A stretch of 64,000 nucleotides of DNA, from positions 1 to 64,000 of the forward strand of contig WBOU01000006.1 in assembly GCA_009268125.1 (NCBI GenBank). Reading direction: 5' to 3'. Every line of letters begins with the position of its first letter. Position 1 is the stretch's first letter. A program made the translations under genes and the position numbers. Shown in pieces: positions 1 to 8,038 of the stretch. Under the pieces are notes generated by a model. It saw only the letters and a list, made by a program, of their open reading frames with translations, was not told the origin of the DNA and did no database searches. The stretch is from Chloroflexia bacterium SDU3-3. Its GTDB lineage: Bacteria; Chloroflexota; Chloroflexia; Chloroflexales; Roseiflexaceae.

Positions 1-1604
1 GTGGCCTTCACGCCGGTGGCCACGGCCTGGAAGGCCGGGTCCTCGCTGGCGGTGCGCGGGCGGGCCAGCGCGCGCTGGATGCGCGGCCCCGCGCCCGGCT
101 GGGCCTGCCGCCGTTTGGCGTCCTCATCATCCTCGGTCGCGGCCCCGGCGGCCTCCGCCGCCGCGTGCGGGGTGGCGGCGGGATCAGCCGTTTTCGCCTC
201 GGCATCCTTCGCGGCAGGGTCGGCAGCCTTGACATCGGCATTCTTGGTGGTAGGATCGGCAGCCTTGGCCTCGGCCTCCTTGGCAGCAGCCTCGGCCGTG
301 GGGTCGGCGGCTTTGGCGTTGGGATCGGTAGCCGCCGTAGCGTTGGGGTCGGCGACTTTGGCGTTGGGGTCGACGGCCTTGGCGTCCGCGCCTGCGGGGG
401 CGGTGCCGGTCGCGGCCCCGGCGGGCGCAGATGCGGCCCCACCAGCCCCCTCGGTCGGCGTGGCGTCGCCCGGTGCGGCGCGCACGTCCTTGGCGGCGGG
501 CGCAGATGCGTCAGCGGTGGCATCTTTCTTCGCGTCCTGTTGCTCGCCGCCTGCAGTTTCGGCGGCCCCACCGCCGCCGCCTGCGCCGCCGCCCGCGCCG
601 CCCTTGTCGGCGATCTGGGCCTCGGCCAGCGCCACCGGCTGCACGGCCACGCCCTCGATCGGCGCGGCGGCCACCTCATCTGGCGTCACGGTGGCCACCG
701 CCGTCGCCACCGCCTCCTCGATCGAGGGCGCGGCGGGCTCCTCGGGCGCGGGCGTGCTAGGCGCGGTCTCGGTCTCATCATCCTTGCTCGGAGCGCGCTG
801 GACCTTGCGGGCGACCGCGCCGCCCAGCTGCTGGGTGACGTGGGTCAGCTCGTGGGCCAGCAGCTCGCGGCCCGCGCTGGTGCCGGGCGTGTACTCGCCG
901 TGGTCGAAGGCGATGTCGGCCCCGACCGTGAACGCGCGGGCGTTGATCTGCCGCGCCGTGCTGGCGGCCTGGTCGCCGGTGTGGATGCGCACCTGGCTGA
1001 AATCGGCGCCCATGCGCTCCTCGAAGAAGCTGCGGTCACCGGTGGGCAGCGGGCTGCCGCCGCCACGCAGCTGGCCGATCTGCTGCTCGACCTCGGGGGT
1101 GGTGGCGATGCCCGCGCCGCCGCTGTCCACAGCGGTGGGGGCGGGCGCGGTGGGGGCGCCCGCGGCGGGGGCGCGCATCACCTGCTCCGCCACGGCGTCG
1201 GCCTCCTGCTCGTAGCGGTCGCCCGGCGCGTTGATGCGCAGCGAGGGCTGCACGATCGGCGCGCTGCCGGGGGCGCTAAGCGGCAGGCTGCCAAACGAGA
1301 AGCTGCGGGGTGCCCCGCCCGCCGGGGCATCGGGCGCGGTGGGCGTGGCGCTGGGCGCGCTGCGCGGGCTTGTCCGCGCGCTAGGCGGGCGGCTGCCACG
1401 CGCGGCGGCCCCCTCGGCCGTCAGCGCGATCTCGCCAAACGAAAACGCCTCCGGCACCGCCTGCTGCGGCTGCGCGGTCTCCTGCGCGGGCGGGGCGAAC
1501 GGGCGGTCGGCCAGGGTGGGCGCCTCGGCGAACGGGCTGGCCTCGACGCGCACCGGCTCGGCGGCGGTCACGAGGGCATCATCATTCCGATTTCGTCGAG
1601 GCAT
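1..1604 (-). CDS. DUF4157 (eCIS core domain) protein, 3' end cut by window edge
   Basis: The frame starts with ATG at 1604 and stays open to base 1, so about 534 residues are visible and the C-terminus is missing. A split DUF4157 domain is recognisable: an N-terminal patch near residues 120-143 (INAPGDRYEQEADAVAEQVM) and the main block near 178-258, with GDRSFFEERMGADFSQVRIH and the metzincin-like AHELTHVTQQ. An Ala/Pro/Asp-rich low-complexity stretch follows (about 400-468), with degenerate repeats of the type KAADPNAK. In known families DUF4157 marks toxins or effectors linked to extracellular contractile injection systems and other secreted polymorphic proteins. No sheath, tube or baseplate gene lies in the window, so the eCIS link is inference. 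The opposite-strand open frames here are Ala/Gly/Arg-rich shadows. Confidence 0.85.
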   Translation of the reverse strand, partial: MPRRNRNDDALVTAAEPVRVEASPFAEAPTLADRPFAPPAQETAQPQQAVPEAFSFGEIALTAEGAAARGSRPPSARTSPRSAPSATPTAPDAPAGGAPRSFSFGSLPLSAPGSAPIVQPSLRINAPGDRYEQEADAVAEQVMRAPAAGAPTAPAPTAVDSGGAGIATTPEVEQQIGQLRGGGSPLPTGDRSFFEERMGADFSQVRIHTGDQAASTARQINARAFTVGADIAFDHGEYTPGTSAGRELLAHELTHVTQQLGGAVARKVQRAPSKDDETETAPSTPAPEEPAAPSIEEAVATAVATVTPDEVAAAPIEGVAVQPVALAEAQIADKGGAGGGAGGGGGAAETAGGEQQDAKKDATADASAPAAKDVRAAPGDATPTEGAGGAASAPAGAATGTAPAGADAKAVDPNAKVADPNATAATDPNAKAADPTAEAAAKEAEAKAADPTTKNADVKAADPAAKDAEAKTADPAATPHAAAEAAGAATEDDEDAKRRQAQPGAGPRIQRALARPRTASEDPAFQAVATGVKA

Positions 1605-1847
1605 CGCGCAACCCGTTCTTTCAGATTATTTCGGCCAGTTGTGAGGGGGTATCCAGCGCATTCAAGATGTTGAGAGCTAGGATGAGAAGATAGAGACGGC
1701 TTCTAGTATATCATCGAGGGTATTTTTGTAAAGATGCCCAACGGCCCTACACGCTTTATTCGCAATAACATTTCTGTGAAAAACGGCTATCGGGCCGCCG
1801 GTATTGCCCCGACGACCCGATAGCTCCTACGACCTGTGGTCGTTCTC

Positions 1848-3188
1848 CTAAACCCAGTAGCCGCCCGGCGCAAACAGCTGGGCCACGCACGGCTCCAGCA
1901 GTCCGGTCTCATTCACCAGATCGAGCACAGTGTAGCGGCTGCGGATGGTGCGGGCCAGCCAGTAGCTCTCGCGCACATGATCAAGGCTCAGACCGATCTC
2001 GGCGGGGGTGGTGGGGCAGCCAACCGCCGCCAGCATGTCGCGAATGGTGGCAGCGGGCAACAGCTGGGCCTCTAGACGCGGGCGGATCTGCGGCCAGAGC
2101 TGGCGGATGAGCAGCAGGCGCTCGCGCAGCTGCTCGGGCGTGATGTACTTAGCCAAACTCTCCGCCACCGCGTTCTCGGCGATCTGTGGCGAGTCGTGGC
2201 CCTGCCGCACGCTGCGCTCCACCTGTTCGCGGGTGGGCCAGGCGCGGCAGCGTGCGTCGATGTCGATAGCATCCATGTCGGCGGCCAGCACGCGCTCGTA
2301 GAGCGCGGCCCCGGCGATGGTGCCGATGCCCACCTTGAAGCCATGGGGGATGGCTGGGTGGCCGTGAGCCAGCGCCTCCATCTCCCACAGGTGGCTGAAA
2401 CGATGCTCACAGCCCGAGGCCGGGCGCGAGGATGCGCTGATCTGCATGGCCACACCCGCCATGATCAGGCCCTCGAACAGGCTGGAGAGCGCGCCAGGAT
2501 CTCCCGCGCGCACCAGATCGGGCCGCCCAGTCCACTCGCGCAGCGAATCCTGCACCAGCGGCCAGGCACGCTCGTCGATCGGCTCGATGCCCAGCGCGTC
2601 GGCCAGGATCCAGTCTGCGCCCGCCGTCACCTTGCCCAGCAGGTCGCCGTAGCCGGTGGCGTTCATCTGCGCGGGGGCCTGGGCCAGCACGCGCAGATCG
2701 GCCAGCACGGCGCGGGGCGCGGCGCACTCCATGGTCTGCTTGAAGCCATCCTTGGTGATGGCCGCGCCGAACGCGGTGTAGCCATCCATGGATGCGGCGG
2801 TGCCCACGCACATGTACTGCTGCCCCACGCGGTGCGAGGCCAGCTTGCACAGGTCGTTGAGCGTGCCCGATCCGACGGCCACGGCCACCGCGCCCAGGCT
2901 GCGCAGCAGCTCCTCCAGCGCCAGCACGTGCGAGAACTCGGCGTAGAGCGGCGGGTCGGATGGGAACAGCACCGGCGGGACAATCGGCACACCCGCGTCG
3001 CTCAGCAGCAGGTAGACCTCGCGCCCTGCGACGGCGAAGGTGTTCTCGTCGGCGATCACCACGGCGGGCTGGCCGGGGAAGCTGCGCTTGAACACATCCG
3101 CCACCTGGGCCAGCGCGCCGTCGCCGATCAGCACCTCGCGGGTGTCGCCCGCGCCCTGGAGCGCCGCCTGGATGCGCGCGCTATCCAT
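1848..3188 (-). CDS. araM: AraM-like sn-glycerol-1-phosphate dehydrogenase
   Basis: The 446-residue protein belongs to the iron-alcohol-dehydrogenase-like glycerol-1-phosphate dehydrogenase family (AraM/EgsA). Seen motifs are the nucleotide-binding [10 protein letters not shown], the family block [12 protein letters not shown], and a conserved [18 protein letters not shown] segment. Family members reduce dihydroxyacetone phosphate to sn-glycerol-1-phosphate with NAD(P)H and a bound metal. The ATG overlaps the araA stop region by 8 nt (ATGGATAG), so translation is probably coupled to araA. Bacillus subtilis araM likewise sits in the arabinose operon, although it is not needed for arabinose breakdown. 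The role in this organism (an archaeal-type lipid headgroup, or phosphate/triose balance) is not shown by the sequence. It is the last gene of the ara run. Confidence 0.85.
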   Translation of the reverse strand: MDSARIQAALQGAGDTREVLIGDGALAQVADVFKRSFPGQPAVVIADENTFAVAGREVYLLLSDAGVPIVPPVLFPSDPPLYAEFSHVLALEELLRSLGAVAVAVGSGTLNDLCKLASHRVGQQYMCVGTAASMDGYTAFGAAITKDGFKQTMECAAPRAVLADLRVLAQAPAQMNATGYGDLLGKVTAGADWILADALGIEPIDERAWPLVQDSLREWTGRPDLVRAGDPGALSSLFEGLIMAGVAMQISASSRPASGCEHRFSHLWEMEALAHGHPAIPHGFKVGIGTIAGAALYERVLAADMDAIDIDARCRAWPTREQVERSVRQGHDSPQIAENAVAESLAKYITPEQLRERLLLIRQLWPQIRPRLEAQLLPAATIRDMLAAVGCPTTPAEIGLSLDHVRESYWLARTIRSRYTVLDLVNETGLLEPCVAQLFAPGGYWV

Positions 3189-4695
3189 GGTGCAGCCCCT
3201 TCAGCAGGTAGGCCGCATCGTTCCAGCGCAGCTCGTTCTTGAAGCTGTGCAGGCGCGTGTCGCTGTCGATCTGCAGGTACTCGATCCCGGCGATATCGGC
3301 GTAGTCGGACAGGTGCTCGGGGGTGAGCGCCAGGCTGAAGCCGGTGTGGTGCGCGCCGCCAGCGTAGATCCAGGCGGCGGCGGCGGTCTTCAGGTCGGGC
3401 TGGCACTTCCAGAACACGCGGGCCACCGGCAGCTTGGGCAGCGGCTGCTCGGCGGGCACGGCGTCCACCACATTCACGATCATGCGGAAGCGGTTGCCCA
3501 TATCCACCACCGAGGCGTTCAGCGCCGGGCCAGACTGCGAGTTGAAAACCATGCGCACCGGGTCGGCCTTGCCGCCGATCGAGAGCGGGTGGATCTCGAT
3601 GCGGGGCTTCTCGGATGCGATGGACGGGCAGATCTCCAGCATGTGCGCGCCCAGCACCTGCATGTTGCCGGGGCGCAGGTGGTAGGTGTAGTCCTCCATG
3701 AACGAGGTGCCACCCTTCAGGCCCGCCGCCATCACCTTCATGGTTCGCACCAGCGAGGCGGTCTTCCAGTCGCCCTCGCCAGCGAAGCCGTAGCCGTCGG
3801 CCATCAGGCGCTGGACGGCCAGGCCGGGCAGCTGGGCCATGCCGTGCAGATCCTCGAAGGTGGTGGTGAAGGCGGTGAAGCCGCCCGCATCGAGGAAGTG
3901 GCGCAGGCCCGCCTCGATCCGCGCGCCCTCGATGAGCGACTGGTGCTGCGCGCCGCCAGGGCGCAGGGCCGCCGCCACATCGTACAGATCCAGGTACTCG
4001 CTGACGATCCGGCCTACCTCGTCGTCGGAGATCTGGCGCATCACGTCCACCAGATCGCCCACCCCGTAGCCGTTCACACTATAGCCGAGCCGCAGCTGGG
4101 CCTCGACCTTGTCGCCCTCGGTCACGGCCACCTGGCGCATGTTGTCGCCGAAGCGGGCCACCCGCGCGCCCTGCGCGTCGTGCCAGGCGCTGGCGGCGCG
4201 CGCCCACGCGCCCAGGCTGGCCTGCACCTCGGTGTCCTGCCAGTGGCCCACCACCACCTTGCGGTTCAGGCGCAGGCGGCTGGCCATGAAGCCGAACTCG
4301 CGGTCGCCATGGGCCGACTGGTTGAGGTTCATGAAATCCATGTCGATGTCAGCCCAGGGGATGTCGCTGTTAAACTGGGTGTGCAGGTGGGCCAGCGGCT
4401 TCTGCAGGCGGTGCAGGCCCGCAATCCACATCTTGGCGGGCGAGAAGGTGTGCATCCAGGCGATCAGGCCCACGCAGCTGGGGGCGCTGTTGGCCTCCAG
4501 GCAGAGCCGCGTGATCTCGTCGGGGGTGGTGAGCACCGGCTTGAACACCACGGTGACGGGGATGTCCGCCGCGTCGGAGAGCGCCTGGGCGATGATCTTC
4601 GAGTGCTCGGCCACCTGCTCCAGGGTCTCGGGGCCATACAGGTGCTGGCTGCCGGTGACGAACCACACTTCGTTGTGCTTGAGGTTGATATTCAT
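3181..4695 (-). CDS. araA: L-arabinose isomerase
   Basis: AraA converts L-arabinose to L-ribulose in the cytoplasm with Mn2+. At about 504 residues it matches the usual length (about 500). The N-terminus carries the family hallmark [13 protein letters not shown]; further on are [13 protein letters not shown], the metal-site region FMEDYTYHL, and [13 protein letters not shown]. Two in-frame ATGs exist at 4701 and 4695; AAGGA directly abuts the first but lies 6 nt before the second, so 4695 (MNINLKHNE) is preferred. It lies 27 nt after araD and overlaps araM by 8 nt, so the three are probably one transcript. Identity is very secure. Confidence 0.96.
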   Translation of the reverse strand: MNINLKHNEVWFVTGSQHLYGPETLEQVAEHSKIIAQALSDAADIPVTVVFKPVLTTPDEITRLCLEANSAPSCVGLIAWMHTFSPAKMWIAGLHRLQKPLAHLHTQFNSDIPWADIDMDFMNLNQSAHGDREFGFMASRLRLNRKVVVGHWQDTEVQASLGAWARAASAWHDAQGARVARFGDNMRQVAVTEGDKVEAQLRLGYSVNGYGVGDLVDVMRQISDDEVGRIVSEYLDLYDVAAALRPGGAQHQSLIEGARIEAGLRHFLDAGGFTAFTTTFEDLHGMAQLPGLAVQRLMADGYGFAGEGDWKTASLVRTMKVMAAGLKGGTSFMEDYTYHLRPGNMQVLGAHMLEICPSIASEKPRIEIHPLSIGGKADPVRMVFNSQSGPALNASVVDMGNRFRMIVNVVDAVPAEQPLPKLPVARVFWKCQPDLKTAAAAWIYAGGAHHTGFSLALTPEHLSDYADIAGIEYLQIDSDTRLHSFKNELRWNDAAYLLKGLHHG

Positions 4696-4722
4696 AATCA
4701 TTCCTTCTATATGGAGCGCGAC

Positions 4723-5367
4723 CTAGCGCTGGCCGTAGACGTTGGTGTAGCGGGCGTGGAGCTTGGCGACATCCTCGTCGGGGATGATGTCGGGCGTGCC
4801 GATCTGCAGCGCGTACCACACGGTGCGGGCCACATCCTCCACCATCACGGCGGCCTTGACGGCGGCGGTGGCGCTCTTGCCCACGGTGAACACGCCGTGG
4901 TTCTTCAGCAGCACCGCAGGCGAGCTGCCGATGTGCTCGACCACCTGCTCGCCGATCTGCTCGCCGCCGATCAGGGCGAAGCCCGCACAGGGGATGGGGC
5001 CGCCGAACTCATCGGCGATGGCGGTGAGGTAGACCGGGATGGGCTTGCCAACAGCGGCGAAGGCGGTGGCGTAGGGCGAGTGGGTGTGGACGATGCCGTT
5101 GACATCGGGGCGGTGGCGGTAGATGTAGAGGTGGCTGGCGGTGTCGGACGAGGGCGAGAGGCTGCCCTCGACGATCTTGCCCTCCAGGTCGAGCACCACG
5201 TGATCCTCGGGGCGCAGGTTCTCGTAGCGCACACCGCTGGGCTTGATCACCACCAGGCCGGTCTCGGGGTCGCGGGCGCTCACGTTGCCGCCCGTCCATG
5301 TCACCAGGCCGTTCTTGGGCAGCTCCATGTGGAGCGCGCAGACCTGCTCTTTCAGTTGCTCTAGCAT
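4723..5367 (-). CDS. araD: L-ribulose-5-phosphate 4-epimerase
   Basis: This class II aldolase/adducin-family enzyme converts L-ribulose-5-phosphate to D-xylulose-5-phosphate, the exit point to the pentose phosphate pathway. Its length of about 214 residues is typical. Visible motifs are TWTGGNVSARD (phosphate site), IKPSGVRYE, and the zinc ligands in HTHSPYATAFA and, nearer the C-terminus, LLKNHGVFTVG. ATGs occur at 5373 and 5367; AAGGAG is only 1 nt from the first and 7 nt from the second, so 5367 (MLEQLKEQ) is chosen. araA follows 27 nt downstream. About 660 nt of repeat-filled DNA separates it from araB upstream. Confidence 0.95.
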   Translation of the reverse strand: MLEQLKEQVCALHMELPKNGLVTWTGGNVSARDPETGLVVIKPSGVRYENLRPEDHVVLDLEGKIVEGSLSPSSDTASHLYIYRHRPDVNGIVHTHSPYATAFAAVGKPIPVYLTAIADEFGGPIPCAGFALIGGEQIGEQVVEHIGSSPAVLLKNHGVFTVGKSATAAVKAAVMVEDVARTVWYALQIGTPDIIPDEDVAKLHARYTNVYGQR

Positions 5368-6032
5368 TTTCATGCTCCTTGGTTATGCTGCGGGCCGCAC
5401 AGGCTGCCCGCAGGGTAAATCTATCATAGCGCAGGTGCGGGCGGCGGCTCGCCGGATTGTGCCAGCTTGTCGGATTTTTGTCCGCTCCTGCGGGTGTGTT
5501 CGCGGTCTGAAAATCGGGCTTGCTCCGTGTCGGCCCGACCGGGCAATGCTTGCAGGTCGGCCCAACCTGCTGCTTCGATGATAATGGTTCCTCTTGTCTG
5601 GTGGGTGGATGCCCTACGCGGGCGGCGACTAGGGGCCAGCCCCTAGTAACCCCGCGAGGGGCATCGCCCCTTCGAACCCCAATTTGTATCGTTCCTATGC
5701 CCTACGCAGGCGGCTGCTGTTCATGATTATGGCCATCAAAACATGAGAAGCACCTTCGCCGCATGGGCTGAGTGGTTAGGGCAGCAACAGACTCCTACTC
5801 CCTTACATTCCTTGATGCCTTGGTGTCTTGGTGGTAAATCGGTTCTTCCGAACCGTTCGGCGTACATCGGTCGCTACGAGCGGACGGGTGGGGCCGAGGA
5901 ACATCCCTATTCCCCAGCCCCTTGTATTCGCCCCGAAACAGCACCTTCCAAAACCTTGATGCCTTGGTGTCTTGGTGGTAAATCGGTTCTTCCGAACCTT
6001 CGCGCCTTCGCGCCTTCGTGGTATTCGTCCCC
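5368..6032. repeat. Repeat-filled gap between araB and araD
   Basis: No credible gene lies here. 5520-5770 is a copy of the dispersed hairpin element: a segment with CAATGCTTGCAGG, the stem-loop CTAGGGGCCAGCCCCTAG at 5629-5646, a second stem AGGGGCATCGCCCCT at 5657-5671, and a tail with GATTATGGCCATCAAAACAT (5725-5744) then GCACCTTCGCCGCATGGGC (5750-5768). Two near-identical copies of the module repeat reading CTTGGTGTCTTGGTGGTAAA occur at about 5818-5838 and 5963-5983, and a CGCCTTCG-type variant at 6000-6030. The hairpins could end the araB transcript, in which case araDAM would need its own promoter; I could not identify one with confidence. Confidence 0.8.
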
Positions 6033-7709
6033 CTACGCCTGGGTGCGGGCGTGCTCGCGCAGGCGCTTGAGGTCTTTCATCACGTCGTTCTCGCCCCGCC
6101 CGAAGTAGTCGTGTAGCTTCACGAAGGCCTGGTAGAGCTGCTCGTAGACCTTCTGGTTCTCGGGGATGGGCGTGTAGGTGGTGTCGCGCAGGCGGGCCAT
6201 GCGCTCGGTGGCATCGTAGATGGTGGCGTAGCCGCCCGCCTCGGGGCCAGCCGCCACCGCGCCGTACATGGCCGAGCCGAACGCGCCGCCCTGGCTGGTG
6301 CCGATCAGGCGGATGGTGCGGCCCGTCACATCGGCGTAGATCTGCATAAGCATGGGGTTGCGCTCGGGCAGGCCGCCCACGGCGATGATGCCGCGGATGG
6401 GCACGCCGTGCTGCTCGAAGTTATCGATGATGATGCGGGTGCCGTAGGCGGTGGACTCGATCAGGGCGCGGTAGATCTCCTCGGGCTTAGTGGCTAGCGA
6501 GAGGCCCAGAATCACACCGGTCAGGTCGGCATCCACCAGGATGGTGCGGTTGCCATTCCACCAGTCCAGCGCCAGCAGGCCGCTCTCGCCGGGCTTCAGC
6601 GCGGCGGCCTTGCGCTCCAGCACCTGGTGCACGCTCACGCCCAGCTCGGCGGCCTGGCGCTCGTAGGCGGCGGGCACGCAGTTCTCGACATACCACGCGA
6701 AGCTGTCGCCCACACACGACTGGCCCGCCTCGAAGCCGGGGAAGCCGGGCAGGATGCCATCCTGCACCACGCCGCAGATGCCGGGCACCTCGCGCTCCTC
6801 CGCGCCGATCACCATGTGGCAGTTGGATGTGCCCATGATGCTGACCATATAGCCCGGCTCGCGCACGGCGGCGGCGGGCACGGCCACGTGGGCATCTACG
6901 TTGGCCACGGCCACGGCGGTGCCAGGCAGCAGGCCGGTCCACCCGGCGGCCTCGGCGGTCAGGCCGCCGGCCTTCGCGCCCAGCGGGGCCAGCGTGCGCG
7001 ACATCTTCTCATCCACCACGTGCTCCATGCGTGGGTCGAGCGCCTTGAAGAAGTCATCGGGTGGGAAGCCCTCGGTCTTCGACCACATGGCCTTATAGCC
7101 CGCCGTGCACTCGTTGCGGGTCTCCACGCCGGTCAGCTGCCACACCACCCAGTCGGTGGCCTCTAGGATGCGGTCGGCGGCGGCGTAGACCTGGGGGGCC
7201 TCGTTGAGGATCTGCCAGACCTTGGGGAAGAACCACTCGGAGCTGATCTTGCCGCCGTAGCGGTCGAGGAAGCTGTAGCCGAGGTCGCGGGCGATCTGGT
7301 TCAGGCGGTTGGCCTCATCCTGGGCGGCGTGGTGCTTCCACAGCTTCACCCAGGCGTGGGGGGTGTCGCGCCACTCGGGCAGGTAGCAGAGCGGCGTGCC
7401 GTCGGCCTTGGTGGGCAGCATGGTGCAGGATGTGAAGTCGACGCCCAGGCCGATCACATCGGCGGGGGCCACGCCGCTCGTGCGCAGCACCTCGGGGATG
7501 GTGTGCTTGAAGACCTCGATGTAGTCGTTCGGGTCTTGCAGCGCCCAGTCCGGCTCCAGCCGGATGCTCGTGCCCGGCAGATACTCGTCGATCACGCTGT
7601 TGGCGTAGGGGTGGACAGCGATAGCCACCTCGCGCCCATCGGCCACATCCACCAGCACCGCACGCCCGGACTCGGTGCCAAAATCGACGCCTATGGCATA
7701 TTTACTCAT
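6033..7709 (-). CDS. araB: Ribulokinase
   Basis: AraB is the FGGY-family kinase that phosphorylates L-ribulose to L-ribulose-5-phosphate with ATP. The 558-residue length is normal. The N-terminus has the phosphate-1 motif [18 protein letters not shown]; later motifs include [13 protein letters not shown], the substrate region [25 protein letters not shown], and the adenosine-site [17 protein letters not shown]. The frame is open upstream, but GAGGGG lies a few nt before the ATG at 7709 and the homologous start is MSKYAIG, so the 45 extra residues are rejected. It lies downstream of the GH43 gene across a 329-nt leader holding a long inverted repeat and a 20-bp tandem array. Confidence 0.95.
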   Translation of the reverse strand: MSKYAIGVDFGTESGRAVLVDVADGREVAIAVHPYANSVIDEYLPGTSIRLEPDWALQDPNDYIEVFKHTIPEVLRTSGVAPADVIGLGVDFTSCTMLPTKADGTPLCYLPEWRDTPHAWVKLWKHHAAQDEANRLNQIARDLGYSFLDRYGGKISSEWFFPKVWQILNEAPQVYAAADRILEATDWVVWQLTGVETRNECTAGYKAMWSKTEGFPPDDFFKALDPRMEHVVDEKMSRTLAPLGAKAGGLTAEAAGWTGLLPGTAVAVANVDAHVAVPAAAVREPGYMVSIMGTSNCHMVIGAEEREVPGICGVVQDGILPGFPGFEAGQSCVGDSFAWYVENCVPAAYERQAAELGVSVHQVLERKAAALKPGESGLLALDWWNGNRTILVDADLTGVILGLSLATKPEEIYRALIESTAYGTRIIIDNFEQHGVPIRGIIAVGGLPERNPMLMQIYADVTGRTIRLIGTSQGGAFGSAMYGAVAAGPEAGGYATIYDATERMARLRDTTYTPIPENQKVYEQLYQAFVKLHDYFGRGENDVMKDLKRLREHARTQA

Positions 7710-7751
7710 GGTTGTTCCCCTCACATGTACGGTAGATCGTCCGACCGACTG

Positions 7752-7807
7752 ATCGTGGGCGGATCGCACCGCTCCCCTTGTATCAAAGCCTGCGATCCGC
7801 CCACGAT
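7752..7807 (-). promoter_or_regulatory. 17-bp perfect inverted repeat in the araB leader
   Basis: The arms ATCGTGGGCGGATCGCA (7752-7768) and its exact reverse complement (7791-7807) are separated by 22 nt, about 43 nt before the araB ATG. On the minus strand an extended -10-like TGCTATCAT (hexamer 7806-7811) would put +1 near 7799, inside the upstream arm. It could be an RNA hairpin in the leader or a pair of operator sites. No T-run follows, so a simple terminator is less likely. Confidence 0.55.
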
Positions 7808-7910
7808 GATAGCACAGATTGCTGCCATAGGCAGACAGTTGCAAACATGAGAAAAGTGAACATTTCTGCGGATATGGATGCTTTTACCTGTGATGCGTAG
7901 ATATGCTCTG

Positions 7911-7985
7911 GGAGTAACACATCCGGCCTGAGAGTAACGCATCCGGCCTGAGAGTAACGCATCCGGCCTGAGAGTAACGCATCCG
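7911..7985. repeat. 20-bp tandem array upstream of araB (3.75 copies)
   Basis: The unit agagtaacgcatccggcctg is repeated head to tail: 7911-7930 (two or three changes), 7931-7950 and 7951-7970 (identical), and 7971-7985 (partial). It lies between the 3' end of the GH43 gene and the araB leader, about 200-275 nt from the araB start. A 20-bp period keeps every unit on nearly the same face of the helix, as in operator iterons. There are no spacers, so this is not CRISPR. Confidence 0.85.
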
Positions 7986-8038
7986 AACAAAAGTTCACAA
8001 ACCTCACGAAGAGATACAGTCACTCCATCAAGATCCGT

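Noticed and set aside
3040-5364. 774-codon open frame on the plus strand across araA/araD
   Set aside because: It is antisense to three secure ara genes; its His/Val/Gly-rich composition and lack of motifs are typical of the antisense frame in GC-rich DNA.
7710-7844. 45-codon N-terminal extension of araB
   Set aside because: A ribosome-binding site and family alignment fix the start at 7709, and the extension translates the leader's inverted repeat.
7911-7985. CRISPR array
   Set aside because: The repeats are contiguous with no spacers, and no cas genes are present; the same holds for 40694-40798.
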